The notes under the pieces are model-generated. The model did no database searches and was not told the DNA's origin. It was given only the letters and a program-made list of their open reading frames with translations. From NCBI GenBank assembly GCA_963841635.1, contig CAWJDO010000002.1:1736001-1800000 (forward strand): a stretch of DNA of 64,000 nt, in the 5' to 3' direction. This stretch comes from DASWZN01 sp963841635 (lineage in GTDB: Bacteria; Acidobacteriota; Terriglobia; Bryobacterales; Bryobacteraceae). Of the stretch, positions 1 through 8,229 are shown one piece after another. Made by a program: the position numbers and the translations under genes. The number at the start of each line of letters is the position of its first letter. Positions within the stretch are counted from its first letter, which is position 1.

Positions 1-111
1 GGGGGAAGCGGCGGTGGGACGAACGCACGGACCGTCTCTTCCCGCGACGAGGTGACTACGTAGCGGCCAAGTCGCTGATTTGCTTTCACGTCCACCGCCT
101 GGCGAGCCGTC

Positions 112-138
112 CTTAAATAGCCGGCTCCGCTATTTAAG
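112..138. repeat. 10-bp perfect inverted repeat upstream of the esterase gene
   Basis: The arms CTTAAATAGC (112-121) and GCTATTTAAG (129-138) are perfect complements around a 7-nt spacer. The AT-rich arms stand out in GC-rich DNA. It lies about 75 bp before the chosen start of the esterase gene, so it could be an operator or a hairpin at the end of a gene lying left of the window. No T-run follows, which argues against a simple intrinsic terminator. Confidence 0.5.
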
Positions 139-214
139 AATACAGCGTTTTTCTTTAATTGGCCAGCGGCCTGAGTTCCGGCAAGCGACGCGATTCGGAA
201 GGGGGCATGTGGGA

Positions 215-1075
215 ATGATTCGGCTCGACCTGAGACTTGCAGCCGGTTTGATGCTCTGCGCTGGCGCGCTGCCGGCGCAGGCCCCGCCGCCGGAGATTCC
301 GCTGTGGGCGAACGGGGCGCCAGGTTTTGAGAACCGGCGGAACGAGCCTATTGAGGCGAAGGACTATTGGATTCGCAACATTCACAACCCTTCGAGCACC
401 GTGTATCTTCCACCGAAGCAGAAGGCGACCGGCGCCGCGGTTGCGATCTACCCGGGCGGTGGGCACCGCGAGCTGGTGTTCAAGGCCGAAGGCGTTGAGC
501 CGGCCGAATACCTCAACAGCCTGGGTGTCGCCGCGTTCGCCGTCAAATACCGGCTCGCGGCCGAGGCGGGTTCGCCGTACTCGCTGGAAAAGCATCCGCG
601 CGAGGGCGGCCAGCGCGCGATGCGGCTGGTGCGCAGCCGCGCCCGGGAGTGGGGCATCGACCCGAATCGCATCGGCATGATGGGATTCTCGGCGGGCGGC
701 GAGGTGGTCTCGTTGTCGGCGTTCTCTGCTACAGAAGGCGATCCCGCAGCGGCCGATCCCATCGACCGGCTCAGCGCGCGCCCCGATTTCCTGGTCATGA
801 TCTACCCCGGTCCGCTGGGAGTCCCGGACACGACCCCGGCCGGTGCGCCGCCTGCGTTTCTCCTGGCGGCGGACGATGACGCGTGCTGCTCTGGGCCCGT
901 CGTAAAGCTTCTGACCGGCTATCGCGCCGCGGGGATTCCCGTCGAGGCGCACATACTCGCCAAGGGCGGGCACGGCTTCAACATGGGCTATCGTTCGAGG
1001 CTGGCGACGCTGAAGGGCTGGCCGCAGCGCCTGGCCGATTGGATGGCCGACAGTGGCCTGTTGAAGCCGGAGTAA
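215..1075 (+). CDS. Exported alpha/beta hydrolase (acetyl esterase / BD-FAE-like)
   Basis: Predicted serine esterase of the alpha/beta-hydrolase fold, probably acting on acetylated sugars or small esters outside the cytoplasm. The nucleophile elbow is seen as GFSAGG, an oxyanion-type GGGHRE stretch lies before it, and a C-terminal GGHGFNMG carries the likely catalytic histidine. The ATG at 215 is chosen because it has a purine-rich GGAAGGGGG just upstream and gives a clean Sec signal peptide ending near LPAQA. The frame stays open to 80, but that extension is not signal-like. The neighbouring hyp genes converge on it and do not suggest a shared role. The substrate cannot be read from the sequence. 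Confidence 0.8.
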   Translation: MIRLDLRLAAGLMLCAGALPAQAPPPEIPLWANGAPGFENRRNEPIEAKDYWIRNIHNPSSTVYLPPKQKATGAAVAIYPGGGHRELVFKAEGVEPAEYLNSLGVAAFAVKYRLAAEAGSPYSLEKHPREGGQRAMRLVRSRAREWGIDPNRIGMMGFSAGGEVVSLSAFSATEGDPAAADPIDRLSARPDFLVMIYPGPLGVPDTTPAGAPPAFLLAADDDACCSGPVVKLLTGYRAAGIPVEAHILAKGGHGFNMGYRSRLATLKGWPQRLADWMADSGLLKPE

Positions 1076-1079
1076 GTGG

Positions 1080-1754
1080 TTACGCTACCGGTTCGGCGCC
1101 GCCGGCTTTCCCGCGCACCTTCAGCCAGGACTGCCAGGCCTCCAACCCCGCGCCCGTGGTGCAGGAAACCTCCAGGATCTCGATGCCCGGGTGGACGCGG
1201 TTGGCGCACTCGCGCGCCAGTTCGGCCTTGAAAGGCACGTAAGGCAGAAGGTCGATCTTGTTGAGGATCATCAGCTCGGCCTTGTGGAAGATGCCGGGGT
1301 ACTTCAGAGGCTTGTCCTCGCCTTCGGTGACGCTCAGGACGACGATCTTTGCGCGCTCGCCCAGATCGTAGCTGGTGGGGCAGACCAGGTTGCCTACGTT
1401 CTCGATGAGCAGCAGGTCGATCTGGTCCAGATCCCAGCCCTCCAGACCGCGTTCAATCATGCGCGCGTCCAGGTGGCACGCTCCGGCGGTGGTGATCTGC
1501 CGGACCGGGAAGCCGTAGCGGGACAGGCGTTGGGCGTCGTTGTCGGTCTGAATGTCGCCGGTGAGGACAGCCACGCGCGTGCCCTTCGGGAAAGCCTCGA
1601 GCGTGCGCTCGAGCAGCGCGGTCTTGCCCGAGCCGGGCGAGCTGATGAAGTTCAGGACCAGAATGCCGCGCCGGGCGAAGCGTTCGCGGAGCTCCCCGGC
1701 GATACGGTCGTTTTCGCTGAGGACCTTGCGTTCCAGTGGTACCCGCTCCATCAT
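1080..1754 (-). CDS. hypB: Hydrogenase/urease nickel incorporation GTPase HypB
   Basis: HypB is the SIMIBI-class GTPase that, with HypA, inserts nickel into [NiFe]-hydrogenase large subunits. The 224-residue protein shows the P-loop SSPGSGKT (residues 38-45), the metal-site stretch GACHLDA, ENVGNLVCPTSYDLGE with the second metal-binding cysteine, and the NKID guanine-specificity motif. The N-terminal high-affinity nickel motif (CxxCGC) and histidine-rich leader of some HypB proteins are absent, as in many bacteria. It starts inside the 3' end of hypA (4-nt overlap), so the two are translationally coupled. No hydrogenase structural gene is present in the window. Confidence 0.92.
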   Translation of the reverse strand: MMERVPLERKVLSENDRIAGELRERFARRGILVLNFISSPGSGKTALLERTLEAFPKGTRVAVLTGDIQTDNDAQRLSRYGFPVRQITTAGACHLDARMIERGLEGWDLDQIDLLLIENVGNLVCPTSYDLGERAKIVVLSVTEGEDKPLKYPGIFHKAELMILNKIDLLPYVPFKAELARECANRVHPGIEILEVSCTTGAGLEAWQSWLKVRGKAGGAEPVA

Positions 1755-1996
1755 TCCTCCATTTCGAGATAGGTGAGATCGAGCTCGTCGCAGCCGGCGT
1801 CCTCGATCGCCAGGATGGCCGACTCGAGTCCGGTGTCCTTGACCAGCGCCTCAAAGCAGAAGGTGAGGGACGCCGCGTCGACGCCCGCCAGTTCGCCGAT
1901 GCGCAAGCCGACCTTGGTCACGCGCGCGCCGGGGTGACGGGCGGCCTCCGCCAGCACCGACTCGATCACGGAACTGGCGATTCCCATCTCGTGCAT
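1751..1996 (-). CDS. hypA: HypA-like nickel metallochaperone lacking the zinc-ribbon domain
   Basis: The start MHEMGIASSVIESVL is a classic HypA N-terminus with the nickel-binding His2. The fold continues through VGLRIGELAGVDAASLTFCFEAL. HypA proteins are normally about 113-118 residues and contain two CxxC pairs that bind structural zinc. This one has 81 residues and passes from the end of the nickel domain (AILAIEDAGC) straight to a C-terminal strand like that of normal HypA (DELDLTYLEMEE). Only one cysteine of the ribbon region remains. It is the first gene of a hypA-hypB pair. It may be a genuine minimal HypA, or a gene with an in-frame internal deletion. Confidence 0.8.
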   Translation of the reverse strand: MHEMGIASSVIESVLAEAARHPGARVTKVGLRIGELAGVDAASLTFCFEALVKDTGLESAILAIEDAGCDELDLTYLEMEE

Positions 1997-2330
1997 GCTT
2001 CACTCACGAGGATATCGCGAACCGGGCGGCGGGCCGGCGGCGCGGCGCTTCGCCGGAACCTTGTGGGGCAAGCGTCCACGTCCCCCACCAGAGTGGGTCT
2101 GGAGAGGAACTTGCTAAATTGACCCGACAGACTGAAGACTCCGTTGAAAAACGGTGATCAGGCCTGGTCAACGGGATAGGTCTCGAGCGCGCGTGGCGAG
2201 CGGCGCCTGTCGCCGCTTTTCAGCCCTTTCACCCGTCGCCGCGGACGCGACGAACTGAGTTTTGTAGGTCCCTCTGGAGTCCTGCCCCGCCAACTTGTGG
2301 CATACTTCTCGGTGATCCGATGGAGTCATC
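1997..2330. other. Intergenic region between divergent hypA and the S41 peptidase gene
   Basis: 334 bp without a convincing gene. Two hairpins are visible: CCGTT/AACGG around GAAA near 2141-2154, and AGCGGCG/CGCCGCT around CCTGT at 2199-2217, followed by TTTT. The second resembles a short intrinsic terminator on the + strand, although no + strand gene ends nearby. Near 2274 the sequence TGGAGTCCTGCCCC repeats a motif also present at 15384-15396. Promoters for both flanking genes must lie here, but none can be assigned with confidence. Confidence 0.4.
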
Positions 2331-3560
2331 ATGAGAAACGTCCTCTTCGTTCTATTGGTCAGCCTCCCCGGCTTCGCCCAGGGGCCGCGCCTGGCCCAGA
2401 CCGATCGCGCTTACATCGCCAGCAGGATCTATGCCGGTCTCGCCAACTTCGCTCACGGGCACGATTTGCCCAGCGCGGAAATCGAGGCCGCCTACAGGAG
2501 CTATCTCGAGAAAGCCCTCGCCGCCGACGACCGCGTCTCCTTCAGCCGCGCCAGCATGGAATTCCTCGCCACGTTGCACAACGGCCACACGGTCTTCCTG
2601 GATATGACCCTGCTTCAACAGGGCGGATCGGTCCCCTTCGACGCCGCATTCACCGGCGGCAAATGGATGGTCACCGCGAGCCGTATCGCGGGTCTCGACG
2701 CCGGCAACGTCATCGAGACCATCGACAGTCAGCCGTTCGAGCAATTCTTCCAGGACCGTCGCCGTCTCATCTCGGCCTCGACAGAACAGTGGGCGCGCCA
2801 TGCCCTATTCGCCCGTGCGCCGGCGTTCGCGCCCTATGCCCACCTGTTCCCGGATCGCTTCGTCCTCGGTCTGGCCGGGGGTCGCCAGATTCCCGTCGAC
2901 CGCCGCGCCGCGGCCGCCGCGCCTCCGCTCGCCACCGAAGGCCGCTGGCTTGCGCCGGGCAAGGAGGCTTACATCCGCATCCCCTCCTTCATGAGCCCCG
3001 AGTTCGAGAAGCGTGCGCTGGAGCTGGTCCGCGAATACCACGATGCCGCCGTCCTTGTCATTGACGTCCGCGGCAACATGGGAGGCGCCACGCCGGGGGA
3101 GCTGACCGGCCTTCTCATGGACCGCCCCTATCGTTTCTGGACCGAGGCCACGCCCCAGATCCTGCCCTACTTCCGCTTCCGCGCCTCCCACGGCTCGGGA
3201 TATGAAGGCTTCGAGAGCCCCGAGTTCGTGTGGCGCAGCCCCTCGATCGCGCCTGCGAAGGACGGTTTCAAGGGCCGTCTGGTGCTGCTCGTCGATGGCG
3301 GCTGCAATTCCGCCTGCGAGGATTTTGCGATGCCATTCAAGGACAACGGCCGCGCGCGGCTCGTCGGCGAAACCACGGCCGGGAGCACGGGCCAGCCTTA
3401 CATGCTGGATTTGGGGAACGGCATGATGGCCATGATCGGATCCAAGCGCGAGATGTTCCCCGATGGTTCGCGCTTCGAAGGCGTCGGCATCAAGCCGGAC
3501 ATCGAGCTCGCGCCCTCGGCGGGCAACGATGCACCTCTCGACGCCGCCCGCAAGCTGTGA
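2331..3560 (+). CDS. Exported S41-family (C-terminal processing type) peptidase
   Basis: 409 residues starting with a Sec signal (MRNVLFVLLVSLPGFAQ). The C-terminal half has the S41 protease signature: VLVIDVRGNMGG, then GGCNSACEDF holding the probable nucleophile serine, then VGETTAGSTGQ, and a final GVGIKPDIE that is typical of the family end. No clear PDZ domain is visible in the middle, so substrate recognition may differ from CtpA-type enzymes. It probably cleaves proteins in the periplasm. It converges on the receiver-domain gene with 15 bp between stops and appears monocistronic. Confidence 0.85.
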   Translation: MRNVLFVLLVSLPGFAQGPRLAQTDRAYIASRIYAGLANFAHGHDLPSAEIEAAYRSYLEKALAADDRVSFSRASMEFLATLHNGHTVFLDMTLLQQGGSVPFDAAFTGGKWMVTASRIAGLDAGNVIETIDSQPFEQFFQDRRRLISASTEQWARHALFARAPAFAPYAHLFPDRFVLGLAGGRQIPVDRRAAAAAPPLATEGRWLAPGKEAYIRIPSFMSPEFEKRALELVREYHDAAVLVIDVRGNMGGATPGELTGLLMDRPYRFWTEATPQILPYFRFRASHGSGYEGFESPEFVWRSPSIAPAKDGFKGRLVLLVDGGCNSACEDFAMPFKDNGRARLVGETTAGSTGQPYMLDLGNGMMAMIGSKREMFPDGSRFEGVGIKPDIELAPSAGNDAPLDAARKL

Positions 3561-3575
3561 TCCTGGAAGCGGCGT

Positions 3576-3938
3576 TTACGCCGGGCCGGCGCCGAGAACC
3601 CTGACCACCGCACTCAGCAGGTCACGCGGAGAGAAGGGCTTGCCCAGGTAAGGCACTCCTCTGGGAAGCTGCCCGACCGGCACGCAACCCGAGATGAACA
3701 TGATGGCGGAGGAAGGCGACAGCGACCGGATCTCGCCCGCCAGCTCTGGCCCGCACATTTCAGGCATCACAACGTCGGTCACAACCAGGTCAAAGGGCTC
3801 CGTGTCGGCGATGATCGCGAGCGCCTGTCTCGCCCCGCCCGCGGGTGCAACTTCGTACTCGGCGCGCTGGAGCACGCCTGCTACGAAGCGGAGCACCTCA
3901 GGCTCGTCGTCGACGACCAGAATTCTAGCTTTCGCCAA
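3576..3938 (-). CDS. Single-domain response regulator (CheY-like receiver)
   Basis: 120 residues, a receiver domain and nothing else. Acidic pocket D10/D11, phosphoacceptor D55 in VVTDVVMPEM, the switch serine S83 in MFISG, and the conserved K100 in YLGKPF are all visible. With no output domain it would act by protein contact or in a phosphorelay. No histidine kinase gene is adjacent. The nearest kinase in the window is the hybrid kinase at 41.9 kb, and a link between them is only a guess. Confidence 0.9.
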   Translation of the reverse strand: MAKARILVVDDEPEVLRFVAGVLQRAEYEVAPAGGARQALAIIADTEPFDLVVTDVVMPEMCGPELAGEIRSLSPSSAIMFISGCVPVGQLPRGVPYLGKPFSPRDLLSAVVRVLGAGPA

Positions 3939-4028
3939 AGTTCGCCCCTCCGGACGTAACCCCTTTGGCTGATTGGATTCACGATTTCGGTGTCCGATGC
4001 TTTAATTTGGGGCTAGTGCTGTGCTGGC

Positions 4029-4056
4029 ACCGAACCGCGACCGTGAGGAAGCGGAC
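4029..4056 (-). repeat. Dispersed palindromic repeat, family A (reverse orientation)
   Basis: On the minus strand this reads as a variant of the unit found at 11424, 16894, 24255, 26031 and 51561: GTCCGCT, then a CCTCACGGTCGCGG core and TTCGGT. It sits 15 bp beyond the fabD stop. Similar short elements between genes are common in Solibacter-type genomes (knowledge, not checked here). Confidence 0.6.
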
Positions 4057-4071
4057 CTGGCGGTCACAACA

Positions 4072-4995
4072 CTAGACCCCTTCGATCGCCGCCAGTTCGC
4101 CCGCTTCCCCGAACCTGACGCCTTTGACGCCCGGCGCGATCGCCCGAAGGAGGCCGGTGAGGACTCCGCCGGGGCCGGTCTCGATGCATCTCTCGACTCC
4201 CGCCGCCTCCAGGCGGCGCATCGACTCGGTCCACCGGACCGGGCTAGATACCTGGTCGATCAGGCCCTGCCGCGCTTCGGCTCCGATGCGCACTTCGGCG
4301 GCGGCGACGTTGTTGACGAGCGGCACGCGTGGGTCGAGGAACTCCGTGGCGCCGAGGTCCACCGCCAGCCGTTCCTGCGCGGGCTTCATCAGCGCGCAAT
4401 GGAAAGGAGCGCTAACCGGCAGCGGAACGGCGCGGCGAGCGCCGGCGGCCTTCGCCAGCTCCATGGCGCGCTGGACGGCTCCAGCGTGCCCCGCGATCAC
4501 CACCTGGTCCGGGGAGTTGAAGTTCGCGGCGGAGACCACCTCGCCTTGCGCAGCCTCCTCCAGAATTCCCTCCAACTTCCCCTCGGGCAGCTTTAGCAGC
4601 GCGGCCATTGCGCCCACGCCCGCCGGGACCGCCTCCTGCATGTAGCGTCCTCGCTGCCGCACCAGCCGCACCGCGTCGGAGAACTTCAGGCTGCCCGCCG
4701 CCACCAGCGCCGAGTATTCGCCCAGGCTGTGGCCGGCCACGTAGTCGGGCTCGATCGCGTGCTCGCGCAGCACGGTCCAGGCCGCGGTCGAAACCGTGAC
4801 CAGCGCCGGCTGCTGATTCTCGGTCAGCCGCAGAGTCTCCTCCGGGCCGGCAAAACATAGTTCTGAGAGCGCGAAGCCGAGCGCCGCATCGGCTTCCGCG
4901 AACACGGCCCGCGCCGATGGGAACTGGTCGGCCAGGGTTTTTCCCATCCCTACAAACTGCGATCCCTGTCCCGGAAACAACAATGCTGTCTTCAT
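4072..4995 (-). CDS. fabD: Malonyl-CoA:ACP transacylase FabD
   Basis: Transfers malonyl from CoA to acyl carrier protein, supplying extension units for fatty acid synthesis in the cytoplasm. The 307-residue length is standard. The N-terminal LLFPGQGSQFVGMG motif, nucleophile GHSLGEY, malonyl-binding arginine in RQRGRYMQEA and the catalytic histidine in APFHCAL are all present. It stands apart from other fab genes here, so it is not in the usual fab cluster. The dispersed repeat beyond its 3' end suggests that it is the last gene of its transcript. Confidence 0.95.
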   Translation of the reverse strand: MKTALLFPGQGSQFVGMGKTLADQFPSARAVFAEADAALGFALSELCFAGPEETLRLTENQQPALVTVSTAAWTVLREHAIEPDYVAGHSLGEYSALVAAGSLKFSDAVRLVRQRGRYMQEAVPAGVGAMAALLKLPEGKLEGILEEAAQGEVVSAANFNSPDQVVIAGHAGAVQRAMELAKAAGARRAVPLPVSAPFHCALMKPAQERLAVDLGATEFLDPRVPLVNNVAAAEVRIGAEARQGLIDQVSSPVRWTESMRRLEAAGVERCIETGPGGVLTGLLRAIAPGVKGVRFGEAGELAAIEGV

Positions 4996-5052
4996 GGCAA
5001 ACGAACATTGTACGACGCGGTATGGAAGGCAGGCTTCGCGGCAGCCGGGCGC

Positions 5053-5358
5053 CTAGCCCCAGGTTTTTCCGAGTGCCGGCAGGTTCGCCCGCACGAGGTC
5101 CTCGGGCGTCATCGCAACCTGGAACTCCACCGTGGCGTTGAACGTGAGGAACCACGGCTCCGCCAGCACCGGCACCGCCGAAGGATCCGGAACATCCACC
5201 ACCAGAATGCCGCCGCGGTGGCCGTTCTGTGCGCAGAAATAGGCGGCCTCCGGCTTGATGGCATCGAGAATTCGTTGCATTTTCTGCCCTACGGATCCAT
5301 CCCGAACGGCAGTATTGAAGGGTTCAATTGGTAGCTGGACGTGCATCGGCATGCGCAT
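5053..5358 (-). CDS. Small conserved hypothetical protein (possible ferredoxin-like-fold dimer)
   Basis: 101 residues from the ATG at 5358. An internal ATG at 5346 (MHVQLPIEPFN) is an equally good start. The pattern IEPFNTAVRDG, IKPEAAYFCAQNGHRGGILVVDV, PVLAEPWFLTFNATVEFQVAMTPEDL resembles small proteins often labelled as pantothenate-synthetase-like or DUF3303-type hypotheticals that probably form an alpha-beta dimeric barrel. No catalytic residues are evident and no function is assigned. It lies 57 bp downstream of fabD's start side, on the same strand, and could be co-transcribed with fabD. Confidence 0.65.
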   Translation of the reverse strand: MRMPMHVQLPIEPFNTAVRDGSVGQKMQRILDAIKPEAAYFCAQNGHRGGILVVDVPDPSAVPVLAEPWFLTFNATVEFQVAMTPEDLVRANLPALGKTWG

Positions 5359-5448
5359 GTGTGTGATCTCCCAGAGTCGGATGAGTTACCCAGAGCCGCG
5401 GAGCGGCGCCGACAGAAGGATAGCACGCGCCAGACAGCGCCCCGATCG

Positions 5449-6897
5449 TTAACGCGCGCGTCCCGCCGCCCGCTGCTCGCCGCTTGTCGGGCCTGACGAC
5501 GCAGCCTGGTCCGACCGTGCGTCGAATCGTATGTCGACCATGGCGTCCTTGCCGAACTGCACTTCCGATCCGCGTGCGATCAGAGTGGAGTAGAGCGACC
5601 ATGCCATTCCGTAGTATCCAAAAGCGCTCCCCACGTATTTCGAGCTCTGCGCGATTCCGGCGCCCAGCATCCCGAAACCGAAGCCGCCTCCGATGGTCCG
5701 CCCTCCCACGTTCTGGTTCTGGCCGGAGACCGCATGGCGCCCGGAGTCGATGTCCCCCGTACTGCGCGCAATCAACACGGACGCGGCTGCTGCCAGGAAG
5801 CGCGTCTTCGACTCCTTCGCCTGGACGCCGCCCTCGCTATCCACCTTCAACTCACCCTTGCCGGTGCTCTCCGCCGCTTGCAGGTGGGCCTCCGTCCTCG
5901 TCTTCAGTTCCTTCTGCACGGGCGGCGCTGCGGCGGTCGGGGCCGGTACAATCGCCTCCAGCCGCGCCACCTCCTCCGGCAATTCCATCTCCCGGAAACG
6001 AAAACGCAGTTGACCGCTGCGGCGGAACAAGCGCGCTTTTCTCGCCTGCACCACCAGCCCCTTTAGGTTGGTCCCTTCCGGCAGGATCAACTTGTGATTG
6101 GCCGAGTACACCGGCTCCGACAGAACCGCCTCCACCAGTTGCCCCTGCTTGGAGGACGCCGAATCGAGCGGCGTGATCAGGCGTGCGTGCACCACGCTGC
6201 CGGGCGGCGGCTGCGTTCCCACCACCGCCAGCGCGCCCGGCGGCACCGGCTCGGAACCGAACGAGAGCGGCGCCAGCAGGCCCGCGTCGAAGCGCGTTCC
6301 CTTGCGCACGTACTGCGGATGGTAGGGCAGCTTCGCCATCAGGTAGTCCTCGATCTTCTCCTTCTTGTCCGGCGCGCGGACCAGGCTTGGGATGCTTTTC
6401 ACCCGGTCAACCTGCCCCTGGATCGCGTCCTTGGTTTGCTGCTTCGCCGTGCCCAGCACCCCGGTGTTCTGGGACGTGGCGACCCGCTTCCGCGATGACG
6501 CAATCGAATTCAGTCCCATGCTTTCCGCTGTCCGCAGAGGCATCTGGCGGCCGTCCGGCAGGATCAGGATGGTGAACTCGATCTCCGCCAGGTGTAACGG
6601 CGTGAAGTCGCCGCCCAGGATGGCACGCGCCCGCTGCCATTTCGACACCGGCCGCACGTGGCTCACCCGGCCCAATACCACTGCCCCCGCCGGGATCACC
6701 TGGTGATCGAACGCATACACCGGATCGAGGACCTGGGCCTTGACCTCAGTGCCCGTTCTCTTTGGTACCCGCTTGCTCAGGCACAATCGCAACGGCACGC
6801 CGGCCGGAACCACGAGTGGAGTCTCCGCCTGTTGGGCCGCCGCGATGATGGAGAGCGCGAAAACGCTGCAACACAGAACGCTCCCTCTGAACCGCAT
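5449..6897 (-). CDS. Exported protein with two VirB10/TrbI-like beta-domain repeats
   Basis: 482 residues with a clear signal peptide (VLCCSVFALSIIAAAQ). Two related segments follow: about residues 30-80 (VPAGVPLRLCLSKRV ... HQVIPAGAVVLGRVSHV) and about 225-285 (PPGSVVHARLITPLD ... HKLILPEGTNLKGLVVQ). Each has the 'set a limit, then an initial value at least X' layout seen in TrbI/VirB10-type beta barrels. Acidobacteria carry many such proteins of unknown role. A lysine- and alanine-rich stretch at about 320-365 and a glycine-rich tail precede the C-terminus. No secretion-system genes are nearby, so a conjugation role is not supported. It is divergent from the TPR gene. Confidence 0.65.
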   Translation of the reverse strand: MRFRGSVLCCSVFALSIIAAAQQAETPLVVPAGVPLRLCLSKRVPKRTGTEVKAQVLDPVYAFDHQVIPAGAVVLGRVSHVRPVSKWQRARAILGGDFTPLHLAEIEFTILILPDGRQMPLRTAESMGLNSIASSRKRVATSQNTGVLGTAKQQTKDAIQGQVDRVKSIPSLVRAPDKKEKIEDYLMAKLPYHPQYVRKGTRFDAGLLAPLSFGSEPVPPGALAVVGTQPPPGSVVHARLITPLDSASSKQGQLVEAVLSEPVYSANHKLILPEGTNLKGLVVQARKARLFRRSGQLRFRFREMELPEEVARLEAIVPAPTAAAPPVQKELKTRTEAHLQAAESTGKGELKVDSEGGVQAKESKTRFLAAAASVLIARSTGDIDSGRHAVSGQNQNVGGRTIGGGFGFGMLGAGIAQSSKYVGSAFGYYGMAWSLYSTLIARGSEVQFGKDAMVDIRFDARSDQAASSGPTSGEQRAAGRAR

Positions 6898-6999
6898 AAT
6901 GCCAGTTTAGACGTTGGAACCCCGCCCACGGGTACGGTGCTTTATGCTTGTAAGGCCGAGGCGCAGGCGCAACCGGATGTTAGACTGAAGGGTCGATAA

Positions 7000-8187
7000 A
7001 TGCAGCGCCTTGTTCCTCTTTCCGTGCTCCTGGCGTTTTCCGTCGTGCTGGCGCGCGCGGATACGGTGCTGGTGCTGCCGTTCTTCAGCCAGTCTCCTTC
7101 GACGGGGCTCGATTGGATCGGCGAAAGCGTCGCTCAAACCATCACCGACGCGCTGAGCGCGCAGGGCATGTTGGTGCTTGGCCGCGAGGACCGGCAGGAA
7201 GCCTTCCGGCGTCTCTCGATTCGCGCCAACGCCCCGCTCACCCACGCATCGGTCATCAAAGTCGCGGACACGCTGGATGCGACCGAGGTCATCTACGGGC
7301 AGTTCGAGTTCACTCCGCCGCCTGCCGGCGCGCCCGCGGGATCGCGAGGTTCGCTGCTGTTCAGCGCCTGGACGTTGAACATGCGGCGCATGCGCAACGG
7401 ACCGCGGTTCACCGAATCGGGCCCGCTCGACGACCTCCCCGCGCTGCAGACGCACCTGGCCTGGCAGCTGCTCGCCTCTCTCGATTCCGCGCACACGCTT
7501 CCGGCCGAGCAGTTCGTCAAGGACCATCCCCCGGTCCGCCTGGATGCGATGGAGAACTACACCCGCGGGCTGCTGGCCGCCGGCGCCGAACAGAAGCATC
7601 GCTACTTTACACAAGCCGCGCGCCTGGATGAGAGCTTCTGGCAACCGGTCTTGCAGTTGGGCCGGCTGTATTGGGGACAGAAAGAGTACCGGCTGGCCGT
7701 CGGCTGGTTCGCCAAGGTCAAGCCGGGGACGGCGCGCTATTTCGAGGCGAACTTTCTGTTGGGGTTGTGCGACTATTACACCGGCGACTATGCCGCGGCG
7801 CAGAAGGCCTTTGGGACCGTAGCGCAATCGGTGCCGCTCAACGAGGTGTTCAACAATCTGGGAGTGGCCGAGTCGAGGCGCGACCTTCCCGACGCCATCG
7901 CCGACCTTCGCAAGGCGCTCGATGGCGACCCGGCGGATCCCGACTATCAGTTCAATATCGGCTACGTCGAATGGAAGCGAGGCGACTTCGCCAGCGCCGA
8001 GGAGAGCTTTCAGGCCGTGCTGGCTCGCAATCCCAACGACGCCCAGGCGGCGCAGTTGCTGGACCGCTGCCGCGAGAAGAGCGGCCCGCGCGCGGCCGAT
8101 CTCAAGCCGGGATTCGAGCGCATCAAGCTGAACTACGAAGAGGAAGCCTGGCGCCAGCTCAAGCAGGCCGTCGAAGGCAGGAAATAA
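7000..8187 (+). CDS. Exported tetratricopeptide-repeat protein
   Basis: 395 residues with a signal peptide (VLLAFSVVLARA). The N-terminal part (about 22-150) resembles the nucleotide-free 'FlgO/TolB-N-like' domain that precedes TPRs in many exported proteins (VLVLPFFSQS, WIGESVAQTITDAL, VLGREDRQEAFRRL). From about residue 180 onward there are TPR-like helical pairs (AMENYTRGLLAAGAEQ, ADYQFNIGYVEWKRGDF, NPNDAQAAQLLDRC). A periplasmic scaffold or assembly role is likely. No specific partner can be named. Confidence 0.75.
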   Translation: MQRLVPLSVLLAFSVVLARADTVLVLPFFSQSPSTGLDWIGESVAQTITDALSAQGMLVLGREDRQEAFRRLSIRANAPLTHASVIKVADTLDATEVIYGQFEFTPPPAGAPAGSRGSLLFSAWTLNMRRMRNGPRFTESGPLDDLPALQTHLAWQLLASLDSAHTLPAEQFVKDHPPVRLDAMENYTRGLLAAGAEQKHRYFTQAARLDESFWQPVLQLGRLYWGQKEYRLAVGWFAKVKPGTARYFEANFLLGLCDYYTGDYAAAQKAFGTVAQSVPLNEVFNNLGVAESRRDLPDAIADLRKALDGDPADPDYQFNIGYVEWKRGDFASAEESFQAVLARNPNDAQAAQLLDRCREKSGPRAADLKPGFERIKLNYEEEAWRQLKQAVEGRK

Positions 8188-8229
8188 GGCCGGCGACACC
8201 GATGGAGACATTTCGAGTTCTCCCTGGGA

